Shown piece after piece: positions 45,023 through 56,017 of a stretch of DNA of 59,385 bases. The position numbers and the translations under genes were made by a program. The notes below the pieces were generated by a model. That model did not search any database. It had not been told where the DNA came from and saw only the letters and a program-made list of their open reading frames with translations. How positions within the stretch are numbered: the first letter of the stretch is position 1; every line of letters begins with the position of its first letter. Source of the DNA: Gamarada debralockiae (Eukaryota; Ascomycota; Leotiomycetes; Helotiales; Hyphodiscaceae); assembly GCA_002803225.1 (NCBI GenBank), contig NXFV01002062.1:1-59385 (forward strand), written 5' to 3'.

Positions 45023-45295
45023 GGTTGAGATGTGCGGGGATGGACGAAAAGATTTCACATTCGATTCAGTGAAGGCCTAGGTCAGAGGATTTCTTATCGT
45101 CGCGCAGATTAAGGAGAAGATTTGGAACACTCGTAAGAATAGAATTAGAGCGTTGTTTGCGGTCGACGTTTGTGAAGGCAGAGTTGATTTGAGACCTGCA
45201 TTCGGAGGCGAAATGACGTGAAGTGGCGGCGACACGTGATCACGTGGAAGGCCCTTATTTGGGGAGGTCATTGCAAAGTGACGCCGGCATTCAAT

Positions 45296-47332
45296 TTATT
45301 GCTCATAAACTCTCTTTCCACCATCAGTTACTCCAAGTCGGCTCTTCCCTCTAGCATCTTCCGTACTGTTATATTCCCCTCCCATAACCTTTCTTAATGG
45401 TGATGTTCCCGGCGACAGAGCGCTCTCCCTCCTCATATCAAACCCGCCGGCGTTGCCCTCTTCGGCGGCGAAATAGTCATCACTATGGGAAGGACTTCTC
45501 ACCGTCCCTGGACTGATGGCATTTAACACACTAGCTCTCCCTTTGCCTGCAGGATTCCCTTCACTCAGATCGCTGATCACGAACCGCACATTGTTTTGAT
45601 TGTCTCCGTGGTTATCACCGTGGCCCGGTTCATCACTATAATATTCGCTGCTTGCTTCCGAAGTCGGTGCTTCGCCGATATGGTTGCGGAATATGCCGCC
45701 GGAGGTTCCTTGGGTTTGCCAGCAGTTCAGGAGAACCTCGACTTCTCGTCGTGCATCTTCGACGATATCATCCATGTTTATGTCAATTTTAGCGACGCCG
45801 AATGGATCTTCGTACGTTTGTGCTATGCCTTCAATTCCATAGCTAAAGGGCCATTAGCACTGAATCAAGATAACGGAGGTCGTTATTTGGGACGTACAGC
45901 GTAAAAGCGACAAAGGCAGTGAGTGGAACAGCCCACCAGTCCATCTCGGATGCCATAGCGAAGGGCAGGATGCCACAAAAGAGTGCCAAAGTCTGCTTGT
46001 GGTGGATCCTACATTCTGTCAGGTCTGATTCACGGTAGTTGGAGGCAATGGTTGTTCTTACAGATGAGCCACTGGAATCGGAACCAGTCTGATGACCTCC
46101 ATACTTCCATAGGCCGAGGTCAATGTATTGAGCTCTCCCAGCATCGAAGAAGAAGCGGCATTGTGGAACCAGTCTCTGAGAACTTGTCAGCCTCCCGACC
46201 ATAGCGTCCTAAATGAGGGCATACTTCTTCACGCCCATGCGTATAAATGCCTCGACAAAAGTCGCCAATTCCAAAGTCAGTCCCAACCCTCGATGCTCAT
46301 AGCCTTTCAACCCTGGCGGCAATAAATCCTTATACTCTTCCGTATCAGTCTGCTGTCCATCTTCCGCAAGCCTAGTCCCCGGACTCAGTGCCACGCCCCA
46401 TTCTGCCCTCAAATGATTTTTGATCGTATATAACATGGCAATGAGAATTTTCACCGTCTCAATCGTCCTAATTTCGTCAGATTTTGCCAGTACCTGCTTC
46501 GGCGTCCCACTCGGGGACGAGAACTTTGGGGTCTTGTTCCCGGCTCCGCCCATGAGATTCACGGATGACATGGATGAGATTGTGGAGAGCGCTGGGGGTG
46601 CGGATGGCGCTGGAACGAGCACGAGGATTTGGCGCGAGAGACATCGTATTGCTGTTGTAACGGTATTGATGTGACAGCGACCTCCCCAGAATCTTGAGTA
46701 TGCTGTCTGGTTTCTGAAGACGAGCATCAAACCCACCACGATAGACAGGGATGGTATCTGGAGACTGGTCAGTGGAGGTACCGCGCATGGAAGAGGGAAG
46801 GGAAGAACACCCACGATAGTACTAGGAAGATTGAAATCACTGTTGATATGCTGATTGACATAGACGACGAATGCAGCAATCAATGCGTGAACTAAGACTG
46901 GGAAGAGGATTGCTGCGAAGCCTGCATCAGCACGTGTTCGTCATAAAGGAGTCCATATTTGTACTTCTATGTACAGAACCCTTCGAGAATCTTAGAACAA
47001 GCGGCCATCTGTAATATGTCAATGCCTTTGGTCCATTCGAGAAGAATTGCTAAGATTGCGGACCGTCTATCTTTTTTCCTGGACGAGTTGGCCAAGGGGT
47101 ACGTCGAGTTCCGCCTCCGTTCTGGTGTTTGGCTAAACCTCTTGATGGGTAGAATTGCTACACGACGTTTAAAAGCATCTACCATATTGGCAATACCGTT
47201 CCATATAAACAGTGTTGATAGTTGTCGAAAGGGATGAAACTGGCGGTGTCAAAATCTTGAGGTCGCGTCCAAGCAAGGAAGGAACAGCCTTGTAGCCGAC
47301 AGTGCAAATCGTGTGGGGGTCAGGTGAAACAT
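45296..47332 (-). CDS. Bestrophin-type (UPF0187) anion channel
   Basis: Well-supported exons are 47239-47197, 46921-46815, 46757-46225, 46175-46062, 46008-45898 and 45842-45296, all GT-AG and in phase. Read together: FHPFRQLSTLFIWNG, FAAILFPVLVHALIAAFVVY (helix 1), IPSLSIVVGLMLVFRNQTAY and SRFWGGR (helix 2), a long cytosolic loop, KDWFHNAASSSMLGELNTLT, PIPVAHLIHHKQTLALFCGI, the last helices, and IEGIAQTYEDPFGV, which resembles the bestrophin acidic clasp. The C-terminal 130 residues are disordered. The N-terminus is unresolved: an ATG at 47332 is in frame with the 47239 exon but meets a TGA at 47249-47251, so either a small intron, a missed first exon or a nonsense change is present. The intron 47196-46922 (275 bases) is long for this contig. 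Confidence 0.75.
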
Positions 47333-47595
47333 GGATAAATTTGGATTTAAATTTGCAGATCGAACTCAAGTTCTGAAGTTTGAAAAGTTATCGCATCGAG
47401 GTCAAGGTCAAAGATTGAATGTAGAACATTATTGTTCCTGAGATGAGAGACCTAGAATTACAACACAGGCTGGTGGACCTCAAATCCAAGCCCTTCGAAT
47501 TATTCGCTTCTTCCAAAACACTTGATGTACAATGCAGCCATTTCTATGCAACCATCTCCTCCAAATCCCTATATTCGTGTTCCCAGATTCGATCC

Positions 47596-48197
47596 TTACA
47601 ATGCTGGCTTGCCCTGCTGCGCGCCTAGTTGAGCGTTCAAAGCACCCGCCGTATTGCTTCCTGAATTGAGGAGCTGGTTCAAATGTTAGCGTAATTCAAT
47701 TATAGCCTCTGCGTAGTATCTTCTGCGTTCGCAGATTCAGATGAAATGTGAACATACCTCTCCGCCCATCTCTCTCATCCTCATCTCCTTCTCCATCTCA
47801 ACCAACTGCTGCTCCTCCGCGAAAGCCAACGCCCACGGCACCCCCAATAACAGCGCACTCGTGCTCACAACCCATAGCGTCTTGCCACTGAAAACCAGTC
47901 CCGATTTGACCCAGCTTGTAGTTGCATCGACCTTGCTGGCGATGTATGATCGGGTTGTAGGAGGAATTATGTCACGGAGGGCGAGGAGGCGATCGGTGAG
48001 GGTTTCTTCCTCGGGAATGTTATCTTCGTCATCGGTAGAGATCTCGGAATCTGAGGTCAATGTTAGATTGGGAATCTTCTTTGCTTCGTAATGGTTGGGT
48101 TTGGTATACCGGTATCAGTATAGTAGTCGTCATCGTCTGCTGGGCCGACTTGCTTTGTCTCGAAGGACTCGTCTTCGACTTCAACTAATTCAACCAT
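47596..48197 (-). CDS. tom22: Tom22, mitochondrial import receptor subunit
   Basis: Three exons are inferred, 48197-48110, 48050-47758 and 47673-47596, giving 152 residues, the usual size. The N-terminal half is acidic (MVELVEVEDESFE, then DTDSEISTDDED), as expected for the cytosolic presequence-binding receptor part. ETLTDRLLALRDIIPP and SWVKSGLVFSGKTLWVVSTS lead into the single membrane helix ALLLGVPWALAFAEEQQ with its conserved proline. The short C-terminus faces the intermembrane space. Tom22 is a core part of the TOM complex. The gene is close to the bestrophin-like gene on the same strand. Confidence 0.92.
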
Positions 48198-49673
48198 TTT
48201 GGCAGGCTCTTAAAGTTTATAATTAGGATGCTGGACCGTTGCAACTGAAGTTGACAGTGTATTTAAAAATGATTTCGCAGACTCATGAGATCTCGGCGCT
48301 CCTTGACGAACTTTTTTGTTGCCCCGATTTACGCTAGTCCGAAAAGGTAAGCGGCCAAAGACCCACCCCCCAAAACGACACAAGCAAATTTATGTGGGCA
48401 GAAAAAAGGCGGTGAAAGGTTAAGTGAGGAACATTAAAAAAGAGTCTATATTCAAACCTGGAATAAGTTATTAAGAGGCCTTTGAGCCAGTCAATAATGC
48501 TTTGAAATTTGTTCTCTACTGTTATATTTAATTTGTACTTTTTTTCTTGATATTTTCTGAGCTGTTTTCGCTGATTTATAGGTGAAAAACTATAGGTCGT
48601 TTTGAAGGGTAAGTCTTTGTCCGGGGAACACGAGTAGCGGAACACCGCCCCTGTGCGAAAAGTCACGACAGACGAATTCATCCGCGAGAAATCGACGAGT
48701 TGACCTGCTTATAAAACCACGAGACTTTGTTTTTTTCATCAATTGGGAAGCAGTGTGTATATTTGTTGATAAGAGTTGAGAAGAGCGCGAAGTTTCACGC
48801 TCCGCTCAGTATCCTTTCCTTGGAGTAAGATATTCAAGTGACGTGTCTGGGCTCTGGAGACAGCTCATAATGATCTTGGAAGAGCAATCTACTGGACGCC
48901 AGTCAATATTCGAGTAGATAGTAATGCAGTCCTTGACTTCGAAAGTCTGCTTTCTGAGTCTCCCCTTTTATACTCGTATATCTAGGAAGTTATCATTGTA
49001 TCGTTTATCACGTGAGATCCAACGGGTTTCCTAGGGCGAGATTGGATTTCATTCAAATTGTGCTTTTGCTCTCTACAATTTACTTTAATTGCTCGTATTG
49101 TATACAGATATCAGGTCTTTGAAGTACTAAGGCCAAGTGTGTATGGAATAAACATAAGCCTTCCAGCGTTTCAGTAGATGCGCCAAAGTCATCAGCACGA
49201 AACCGCGTGATATCACATGAAATCTGTCCGTCAGGATTAGTTGCAAAGACGTGCTACGTTGAAATGCAAGACGCAAGATTGCACTGTTCCATTAGTTTAT
49301 GCTGATGCAAATAGATTACAAGTATGGTGCACTGTCTTCCTCCGAAGTTCCGCAAGATAATCCTATCCTTTACAAGGACCCCATTTTACATGCAAATGAC
49401 AACATGATAGTGTATTAGCTCATCTTCGAGCTCCATAATTGCAATATTCTCTGAGGTGACGCCAGTGTCATGGCACGGTGCGTTCCAGAAGGATCTCCGC
49501 ACGAACTCAAAAGTCTGAGATGCTACCACTCTTCTCCTTCCCCAGCAGCTGAGTTTGTACATATAGTACTGTGCACGACAACAGCAAAGTATGCGCCCAC
49601 ATACAACCTTCGAACTCGTAAAGCTCTCCATATCTCTGTCCCTCTGTGCTAGGACGTCATGGCTCGACACCTA
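48198..49673. other. Intergenic region
   Basis: About 1.5 kb without a supported gene. A 115-codon minus-strand frame at 48334-48681 lacks any family pattern. Nothing else was recognised. Confidence 0.45.
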
Positions 49674-50054
49674 TCAGCTGTCCATAGTTGCAGCGAAGTC
49701 ATAATCCATCTCGAGAACATCCTTCAACTCCTGGTCGTGTCGCTGCCGCGCTTCCTCTTGGTGGCGGTCGTATTTTGGCACCGTGTAAGACTTGTAGTCT
49801 CTCTTCTCCTCGACATATCGATCGATAGGCCTCTCACGCTCAGTAGATTTTGAGGAAGGGTGGGATGAGCGATGCGACGATGAAGAGCTTTTTACAGAGC
49901 CTCTGTGGACCTTCTTGGAGGAAGTTGCCTGGTTTGATGAGGGCATTATTGATTTTGATGCGTTGAACTTGACGTTGGTTTGATGTGTGAGGTTGAATTT
50001 ACTGGTTTCAGTGGAAGGCAAAGTATCAGATGATGGTGATGCTGAATGGAACAT
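49674..50054 (-). CDS. Small basic Ser-rich hypothetical protein
   Basis: A 126-residue frame with a Ser/Lys/His-rich first two thirds (KVHRGSVKSSSSSHRSSHPS), then a charged helical end (RYVEEKRDYKSYTVPKYDRH, ELKDVLEMDYDF). No signal peptide or membrane helix. An internal ATG at residue 37 could be the real start. The protein-like composition and compact end support a gene, but no family is recognised. Confidence 0.45.
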   Translation of the reverse strand: MFHSASPSSDTLPSTETSKFNLTHQTNVKFNASKSIMPSSNQATSSKKVHRGSVKSSSSSHRSSHPSSKSTERERPIDRYVEEKRDYKSYTVPKYDRHQEEARQRHDQELKDVLEMDYDFAATMDS

Positions 50055-51296
50055 AAACCTCCAGGAATGCAGTCTTTTTTATATTCAGAAAGGCGATCGT
50101 GAGGAGGTCCTGATTGACCTCATGAGCCATCGACGATGATGGCAATGGGACGCATCGCTAAATATTTCTCATCGCAGCGCCATCTGTGAAAAGTTGCAAG
50201 TCAATTCTTTCCATATCTCACCCATGTCTCGTCATATATACGTCGCCAAACTGATTGACTGCCGTTGCAAAATAGATTTGAGACGCTTCGCAGCTGCAGA
50301 ACTCGCCGTGGTAAATATTCGCCAGCGCCACTCTAACAGAGTCGCTTTCAATGTGGTTTATAATCGGTGTACTCTCCTCCGGTCTCTAGTTGCGAGGATT
50401 CGCAGTCTACGAAGGTAGGACGACCTTGCTTGGCTGTCTTAGTAAGGTGGCTGTTGAAACTAGGCGTTTGATGTCCAGGGACACCGCGCGACTGCGATGC
50501 GCGTAAGCTTCGCTTCCAGCAATGTACTATGGGGTTTCTGGTCCTGTGAATTCAAATAACTGAATTTTTTTCAACCTTTTTTCTTGACGTTTTCGAACAA
50601 TCTTTCTAGTCGGGCTTCAAAATTCGGGAAGATCAAATGCGACGGGAGATTGTCACATACATTGCGCTCCTCGGAAAATTCAGAGGGCTCACAGCTTACC
50701 GAATCGTGAAGGGCTCATTGGGTGGGTGGTTGTGGCTCAGCATTGTAGTGGTTGCGCACTTCCTCCTGAAACGGGAAAGTCAGCAACTCTCTTGCAGGGC
50801 TTGCTGCAGAACATCACAGTTGCGGGAAATGGAAAGCTGCGAAAGTTCGCAGGTGGCGTCAGGGATCTGGAATTCCGATATGGCATGGACCACAGAAAAC
50901 CCATCAATTCGGTGTCGTGAAGCATTCATTGCCTTGAGATCATTACTTCATACCCTCGTATCCTACGCATGTTCTGTATTGCCGCCAGTTGTCGCTGCGA
51001 TAGTATTCTGGCCTGGACAACACACCCTCTTCATCCTGCTCACGTCGGCGTCAGAATCATTCGTCATTATTTGGAGCAATCAAATATAGTTTCTTGGGTG
51101 GCTTGGGAGCCCACGATCATTCTTGTTGCTGCCTCTCCGGGACCTAATTTCCGTGCCAGGACGTCGAGTGTGATAATCCGCTCTTCAACGAATTGTCTGA
51201 TCTTTGAGAAGTTTACATCGATTGTGCGAGGACAGGCCGCATACTCCGGACGCTCTCTGAGATACGAGGCACACTGGGTTTGCAGTGTAGCCAACA
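50055..51296. other. Region between two divergent genes
   Basis: Contains overlapping frames on both strands (50637-51089 plus; 51067-51369 minus), none with a recognised domain and none chosen. A T-rich block at 50560-50620 may be a promoter. Confidence 0.35.
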
Positions 51297-54200
51297 ATGA
51301 ATGCCCACGATGGTAATTTTGTGAACCCCGTTGAGTTGGACTTGCGAAACTCTCCATCGCCTCTTCCACAAATGAGTCTTGGAAAATCCCAGAAAAAGCC
51401 GGGGAGAGGTACTCAACCGGCCACGAAACGACGTGGAGTCATTCGGCAGAGTACACCAGTTTCTGACTCTTCCAGTCCTCCTCGCTGGGCTCGACTATCG
51501 GGACTAGGAATACATTCAACCTTCATCCAAAACGTTGAAGGAAAAGGAGACGTAGGAGAAACTCTTGGTCGGCCATATCACAGCTCAAAATTTGGAGAGG
51601 TGGAAAACAGAGATCGAGAAGATTTACGGAAAGATGTTTTGTCTAGGTATGATATAAAGGTTCGTGGAAGTTTTCTGTCATTTGAATAATTGCATCAGAC
51701 GTGGACATCAAATTAACAGACACAGTCATATCATCTGATCACCCCACCGGCGTCAGATGGTTGTTCTTCGAGAGGCTCTATTGCATCAGATGCTCGCTCA
51801 GAGGCTTCCACTGCCCAATACTTGTCTTCTCCAGGCTCCAATAATGACAACGAATTCTATGAAACCCATGGCGAAGACCTTCCACTCAACGACAGACATC
51901 TACAAAGCCCCAATCCAGAGAGCCCAACAAACATGTTAATGACTTGTCCGTACCATAGATTTCGTTTCCCTGTTTCCTTTGGGATTGTTCTGATGCATGC
52001 TTACTTTCTAGGATCTAGATCCGCAAACCATCCATTTACCTGACTCTCCTCAAAGCAACCCAAGAAGCTGGAGTGAACCCCGAACTTTGCCAGATCAATG
52101 CTCAGTGGTTGCAGACGGCATCTCCTCCACTCCCTGCTGGATACTTTTCCAAGAACGTCTCTACGTGGTGAGTGGCGGTGCGGCAAACATGTCACAAGTT
52201 GAGAGAGAAGAATCAGACACCGTCGAATATCCATCATCCTTCAACTATCTTGATCAAATGGACCAACTGAGTTCCCCCATGGCCAGCAATCCAAGATCCT
52301 ATGTTCCCACGGAGGAGCCTATCCCGGTCATGGAACAAGAGGCAATGGATGGGTCAACATCCCATTCTGTCCACGAGCTAATTGATCCTGGACTCGGGAT
52401 TAGTACCATGGAAAATGAGCAATTTGGCACCGAGGAATTGCAGGAGCCAGAGCCACAGTAAGCATTGTGGAAGCATGAGTCCAATTTGCGTTGGCTGACA
52501 GCCTTGCAGAAATGCTGTAATCGCCCGGTCGATATCAGACACTGAGGAGATGAGTGTTGATCCAATCAATCCACAAACCTCAGTTGACATATATCTCAAG
52601 AAAGGCAGCCTTGGTAGGATCGAGGACTGGAGCATTGAAATTCCTGACAACTTTGACGAAAAGCCTATGGATTCTCAAAGCCCATCCACGAGCATTCTCA
52701 TGACTACAGCCGAAGAAGAACTGGAACACAGAGTATCGAGAGCCCTCCGTGATGATCCAGCCCTGGCTCCGATTCTTATTTCTAAGTTGAAACACAAGCT
52801 GTCTTTCATATTGCCGCTTTTTTGTGATGAGGAAGATCGGTCACCATTTGATTTCTCGCAAGGGTACTATTACAATGGTTATGAGAGAGGCGCGTCTAAA
52901 ACATCTGCATCAAGTTCCGCCCCCTCAACAAGCTCAAAGAGTTTCACTGCCGCTTCGACTGCGACGCCTGCTACTTCAGCAGACTTGGGCGATCAAGATG
53001 ATGACGAGATGCCCCAGAGGCCTAAGAAGCGACCCAGGATTTCGAGCTCACGTGACCCTGGTGACCAAGGACGACGGAGATTGAGATGCCACTTCCATGC
53101 AAAATGTCCTATCACCCATACTCAAAAGACATGCGTTTTGTCTGGATGGTTAAGTATTCATAACTTGAGGTATGTCTTGGTCTCTTTCATCTTCCAAGTC
53201 TAAAGCCAAGCTATCTTTCGTCAACTTCCTAACATTTTCGTAAATCCAGAGGCCATTACGGTACACATCACACGCGTATTCGCTGTAACAAATGCTTCAA
53301 GGAGTTCGACCGCAAAACCCCCAAGAACCAACATCAAAAGAACTGCAGGGCTGATCAACCTCCGCCACCCCTTGATGTTATCGATTGTGATAAAACCGAT
53401 GAAATCGAAGAAGCCTTTGTATCCTTTCGGACCTGGCGACTTGATACTGAAGTGAACGAAGACATGAAAAGCTGGATAATGAAGTACAAAGTGGAGTTTG
53501 TTGGTAACAACGTGCCCACCGATGATGCACACGATTGCCGAGAACTTGCCAAATGGTATCAGATTTGGCGTATACTATTTCCATCCCACCAAGGCCCGGT
53601 TCCAAGCCCTTGTATGTTATCATTAAACAATCTTATATTTCTGTTTTGAGACATTGACAAGATCTAGTCCAGAACGCGTCCATCTCGCCTGGAGATTTGA
53701 AGCTCGAAAGATTACTGGAAGTGTTCCAGACAACCGTTGAATCGAAAGTTGAGAACAACGAGCCTCCGCCTATGGATCTCGGAGGACAGATCGACTATTA
53801 TAAGGATGTTATTCGAACGCTTTTCCGCCTCTTTCTCCGCGTACCTAGTTCGAATCCAGGACCAAGTTCCGAGTCAAATGTACCATCTGACGGGCGGTCA
53901 ATCTCTACAGTAAATTCTTCCATGGACGTAGGCCCAAGTCGCCAGAATGCTGTTCCTTCGACTCCAACATCGAATCCCGTCGAAAAACAGTTATCACACG
54001 AGCTAGTTGTTTCCAATGATTCAACAATTCAAACAGAGGACTTCCAGCAACGTTCATCTTCCTCGTCTACGCTCGGTGCAGCGTCGGCGACGTCAGTGCC
54101 GTTATCTTTGAGCTCGCCCTGTGCTGCTGAGACACGAGGTGCTGTTGGTGAATCCCCCGTCATCGTGAGATCACAGCGAAGACCTTCAAACAAAGATTCG

Positions 54201-54680
54201 AAACCTGTCTCTCCTTCTCAGCCCGCGCTCGCTTTCCAAGCTCGGAGCCCGCCCATCACTCAAAGCCCTGCATTCATATCAGTTCAGAATGGAGCTGGAT
54301 TGGTAGCGCGCTCTATGGCGAATACGGGAAATATGATGCCCCCGCCAATGCGACCAAGACACGTCACCAGCTTCGCACCACAAATCATCCAACAGCCGCT
54401 CACCTCACAACAGCAGCAGCATCCTCAGCAGGGCCAACCACAGCCCTTCCCCTTCCCCGTCGAAAATGGAGCTTCACAATTCACTCAAACCAATTCCATG
54501 GCTGATTTCACCTTCCCTGATAGACAACAGGATCAAGGGAATCAGAGTTGGGATGATGTACAGATGGGATTGGCGCAAAATTTCAGTTGTCAGATATGCT
54601 TAGGTTTAGGCTTTGTTCTACTTGAAAATTCGCAGGTACGAGATTGTTCTTGTGGGATGCAGGCTAGTCTGCAAAATTAA
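51297..54680 (+). CDS. Large C2H2-like zinc-finger protein, Ser/Gln-rich
   Basis: The 3' exon structure is well supported: an exon ending at 52457, then 52510-53169, 53250-53611 and 53668-54680, with GT-AG ends and consistent phase. The centre has two zinc-finger-like segments: RCHFHAKCPITHTQKTCVLS followed by WLSIHNLRGHYGTHHTRIR, and CNKCFKEF with QHQKNC. They follow a basic stretch (RPKKRPR) that may be a nuclear signal. The second half is Ser/Pro/Gln-rich (QQQQHPQQGQPQPFPFP) and ends in a small Cys-rich part (CQICLGLG, RDCSCG). Upstream exons are less sure: 51297-51657 probably joins 51718 (donor GTTCGT after RYDIK), and the join between about 51935 and 52020 is unresolved because two frames compete up to 52190. 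A fungal transcription or chromatin factor is likely but not assigned. Confidence 0.6.
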
Positions 54681-55448
54681 TAGCTTTGTTCCGCTGTTGG
54701 CAACTGGTATTTGGCTGCCTCTGTCTCGGAGCAGGTCATACGGCGGCTTGGGAGTTCGACTTCCCAACAATGGGAGAGAAATTTGTTTGGCCCCCAACTA
54801 GCATTTTAAGCAGGGCTACTATAATGGTTTATTATATATCTGTCTGATTTTAGGAGGTGTGGAAAATGAATTATGCTCCATTCACAACCTGCCGTCATGG
54901 GGAACGGGAAATTGCATTCTAATCAATTAAAACATGAATTTTTGCGTTGTCAGTTCTGAACATCACCCCATCCTCAGTCTCCTTAATTCAAGGTCGAGAG
55001 TCAAGCCAAAGAGCCAAAGCCAAACAGCCAAAGCAAAGCAAAGCACTGAGATAAATAAGCTTGGGCTCATTCTAACCTTTCACCAAGGTTCGGATTGTCA
55101 GGCGAACAGGTTTCATCTGTTGGTAAAGGTGTAAAGTTTCCTGCTTAAGCTACCCAAGCAAGTACAAGTTCCTCTCTGTGCCAGATACATAGTTCAAGTG
55201 GCGCGGCTGACAGTGTGAAGGCGGCTCATTTTGATCATAAGAGCCATTTCGACTCAGTAAGTAAAGATGGAGAAGCAAGCCTCTGTTAATATGATAGAGA
55301 GACAACTACAGTTTAGTGTTTGAATATTTTTCTCAATCCATAATCATTCTACAGAACCCTCTGTCTGCCAATAAACCTCTTCATCATTTGAAGCGTCATT
55401 CATCTCCATTACTTCCTCCCTCACGAAACTCTTTCCTCAAAAAAAGGT
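54681..55448. other. Intergenic region
   Basis: Contains the 3' flank of the zinc-finger gene and the upstream region of the small cysteine-rich gene. A run of AGCCAAAGCC-type direct repeats lies near 55004-55040. No gene. Confidence 0.45.
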
Positions 55449-55455
55449 ATAAAAG
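55449..55455 (+). promoter_or_regulatory. TATA box of the cysteine-rich peptide gene
   Basis: TATAAAA lies about 175 bases before the ATG at 55626 and is followed by a long C/A- and T/C-rich leader poor in G, a pattern typical of strongly expressed fungal genes. Confidence 0.55.
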
Positions 55456-55625
55456 GGGCTTCAATTTTTCTTAACTAAATCATCTTCTTCCTCAAACAAC
55501 TACAATCTGAAAAAGCCTTCCTATATACAAACTCAGCTAACCAAGCTCACCAAAAACAATTCCCTATACCAAAATTCAAACACAAACACCACCTCCCCCC
55601 AAGAAAGCCCCCTCTACCAGAAGTA

Positions 55626-55814
55626 ATGTGCGGCATATTAGAATACACGTACTATTGCTGCTGCGTCTTACGACTGGACCGCAGAACGGTGTGCTGCGAC
55701 CCCGAGGGCGGTAAGTTCCTCCTTCCAAATCTCTTCCAGAACACCGTGGCTAACGAGAATATTTTTGTAGATCCCAAAGCTGTCCTGGATTTCCAACGTA
55801 TCGACGTTAAGTGA
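55626..55814 (+). CDS. 42-residue cysteine-rich peptide
   Basis: Two exons are inferred, 55626-55710 and 55771-55814, with a 60-base intron (GTAAGT...TTGTAG). The spliced product is 42 residues with six cysteines in the first 24: C2, C11-C13, C23 and C24. The intron is a multiple of three without a stop, so an unspliced 62-residue form is possible. No signal peptide or membrane helix is seen; the clustered cysteines next to hydrophobic residues could be lipidated or bind metal. A strong TATA box and leader support a real gene. No family is recognised. Confidence 0.55.
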   Translation: MCGILEYTYYCCCVLRLDRRTVCCDPEGGKFLLPNLFQNTVANENIFVDPKAVLDFQRIDVK

Positions 55815-56017
55815 GAGGTACGAGGGCTAGATGCGAGACACATCAGAATATACGGATAACTAAGGCGAGATAATCAACGCATAATGGGAATGGGGGGGAT
55901 GTGGCGAGGGGAGTGTGTGAGGTAGAGGGGAGATGGCGGGCAGCCGAGGAGAAACATAAATAGAAACGTTGATGCTATAGGCAATTAACATTCTTGAAGA
56001 TTACACAATTGTCAACT

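Noticed and set aside
48334..48681. 115-codon minus-strand frame
   Set aside because: AT-rich, no family pattern and no promoter-like leader; treated as chance.
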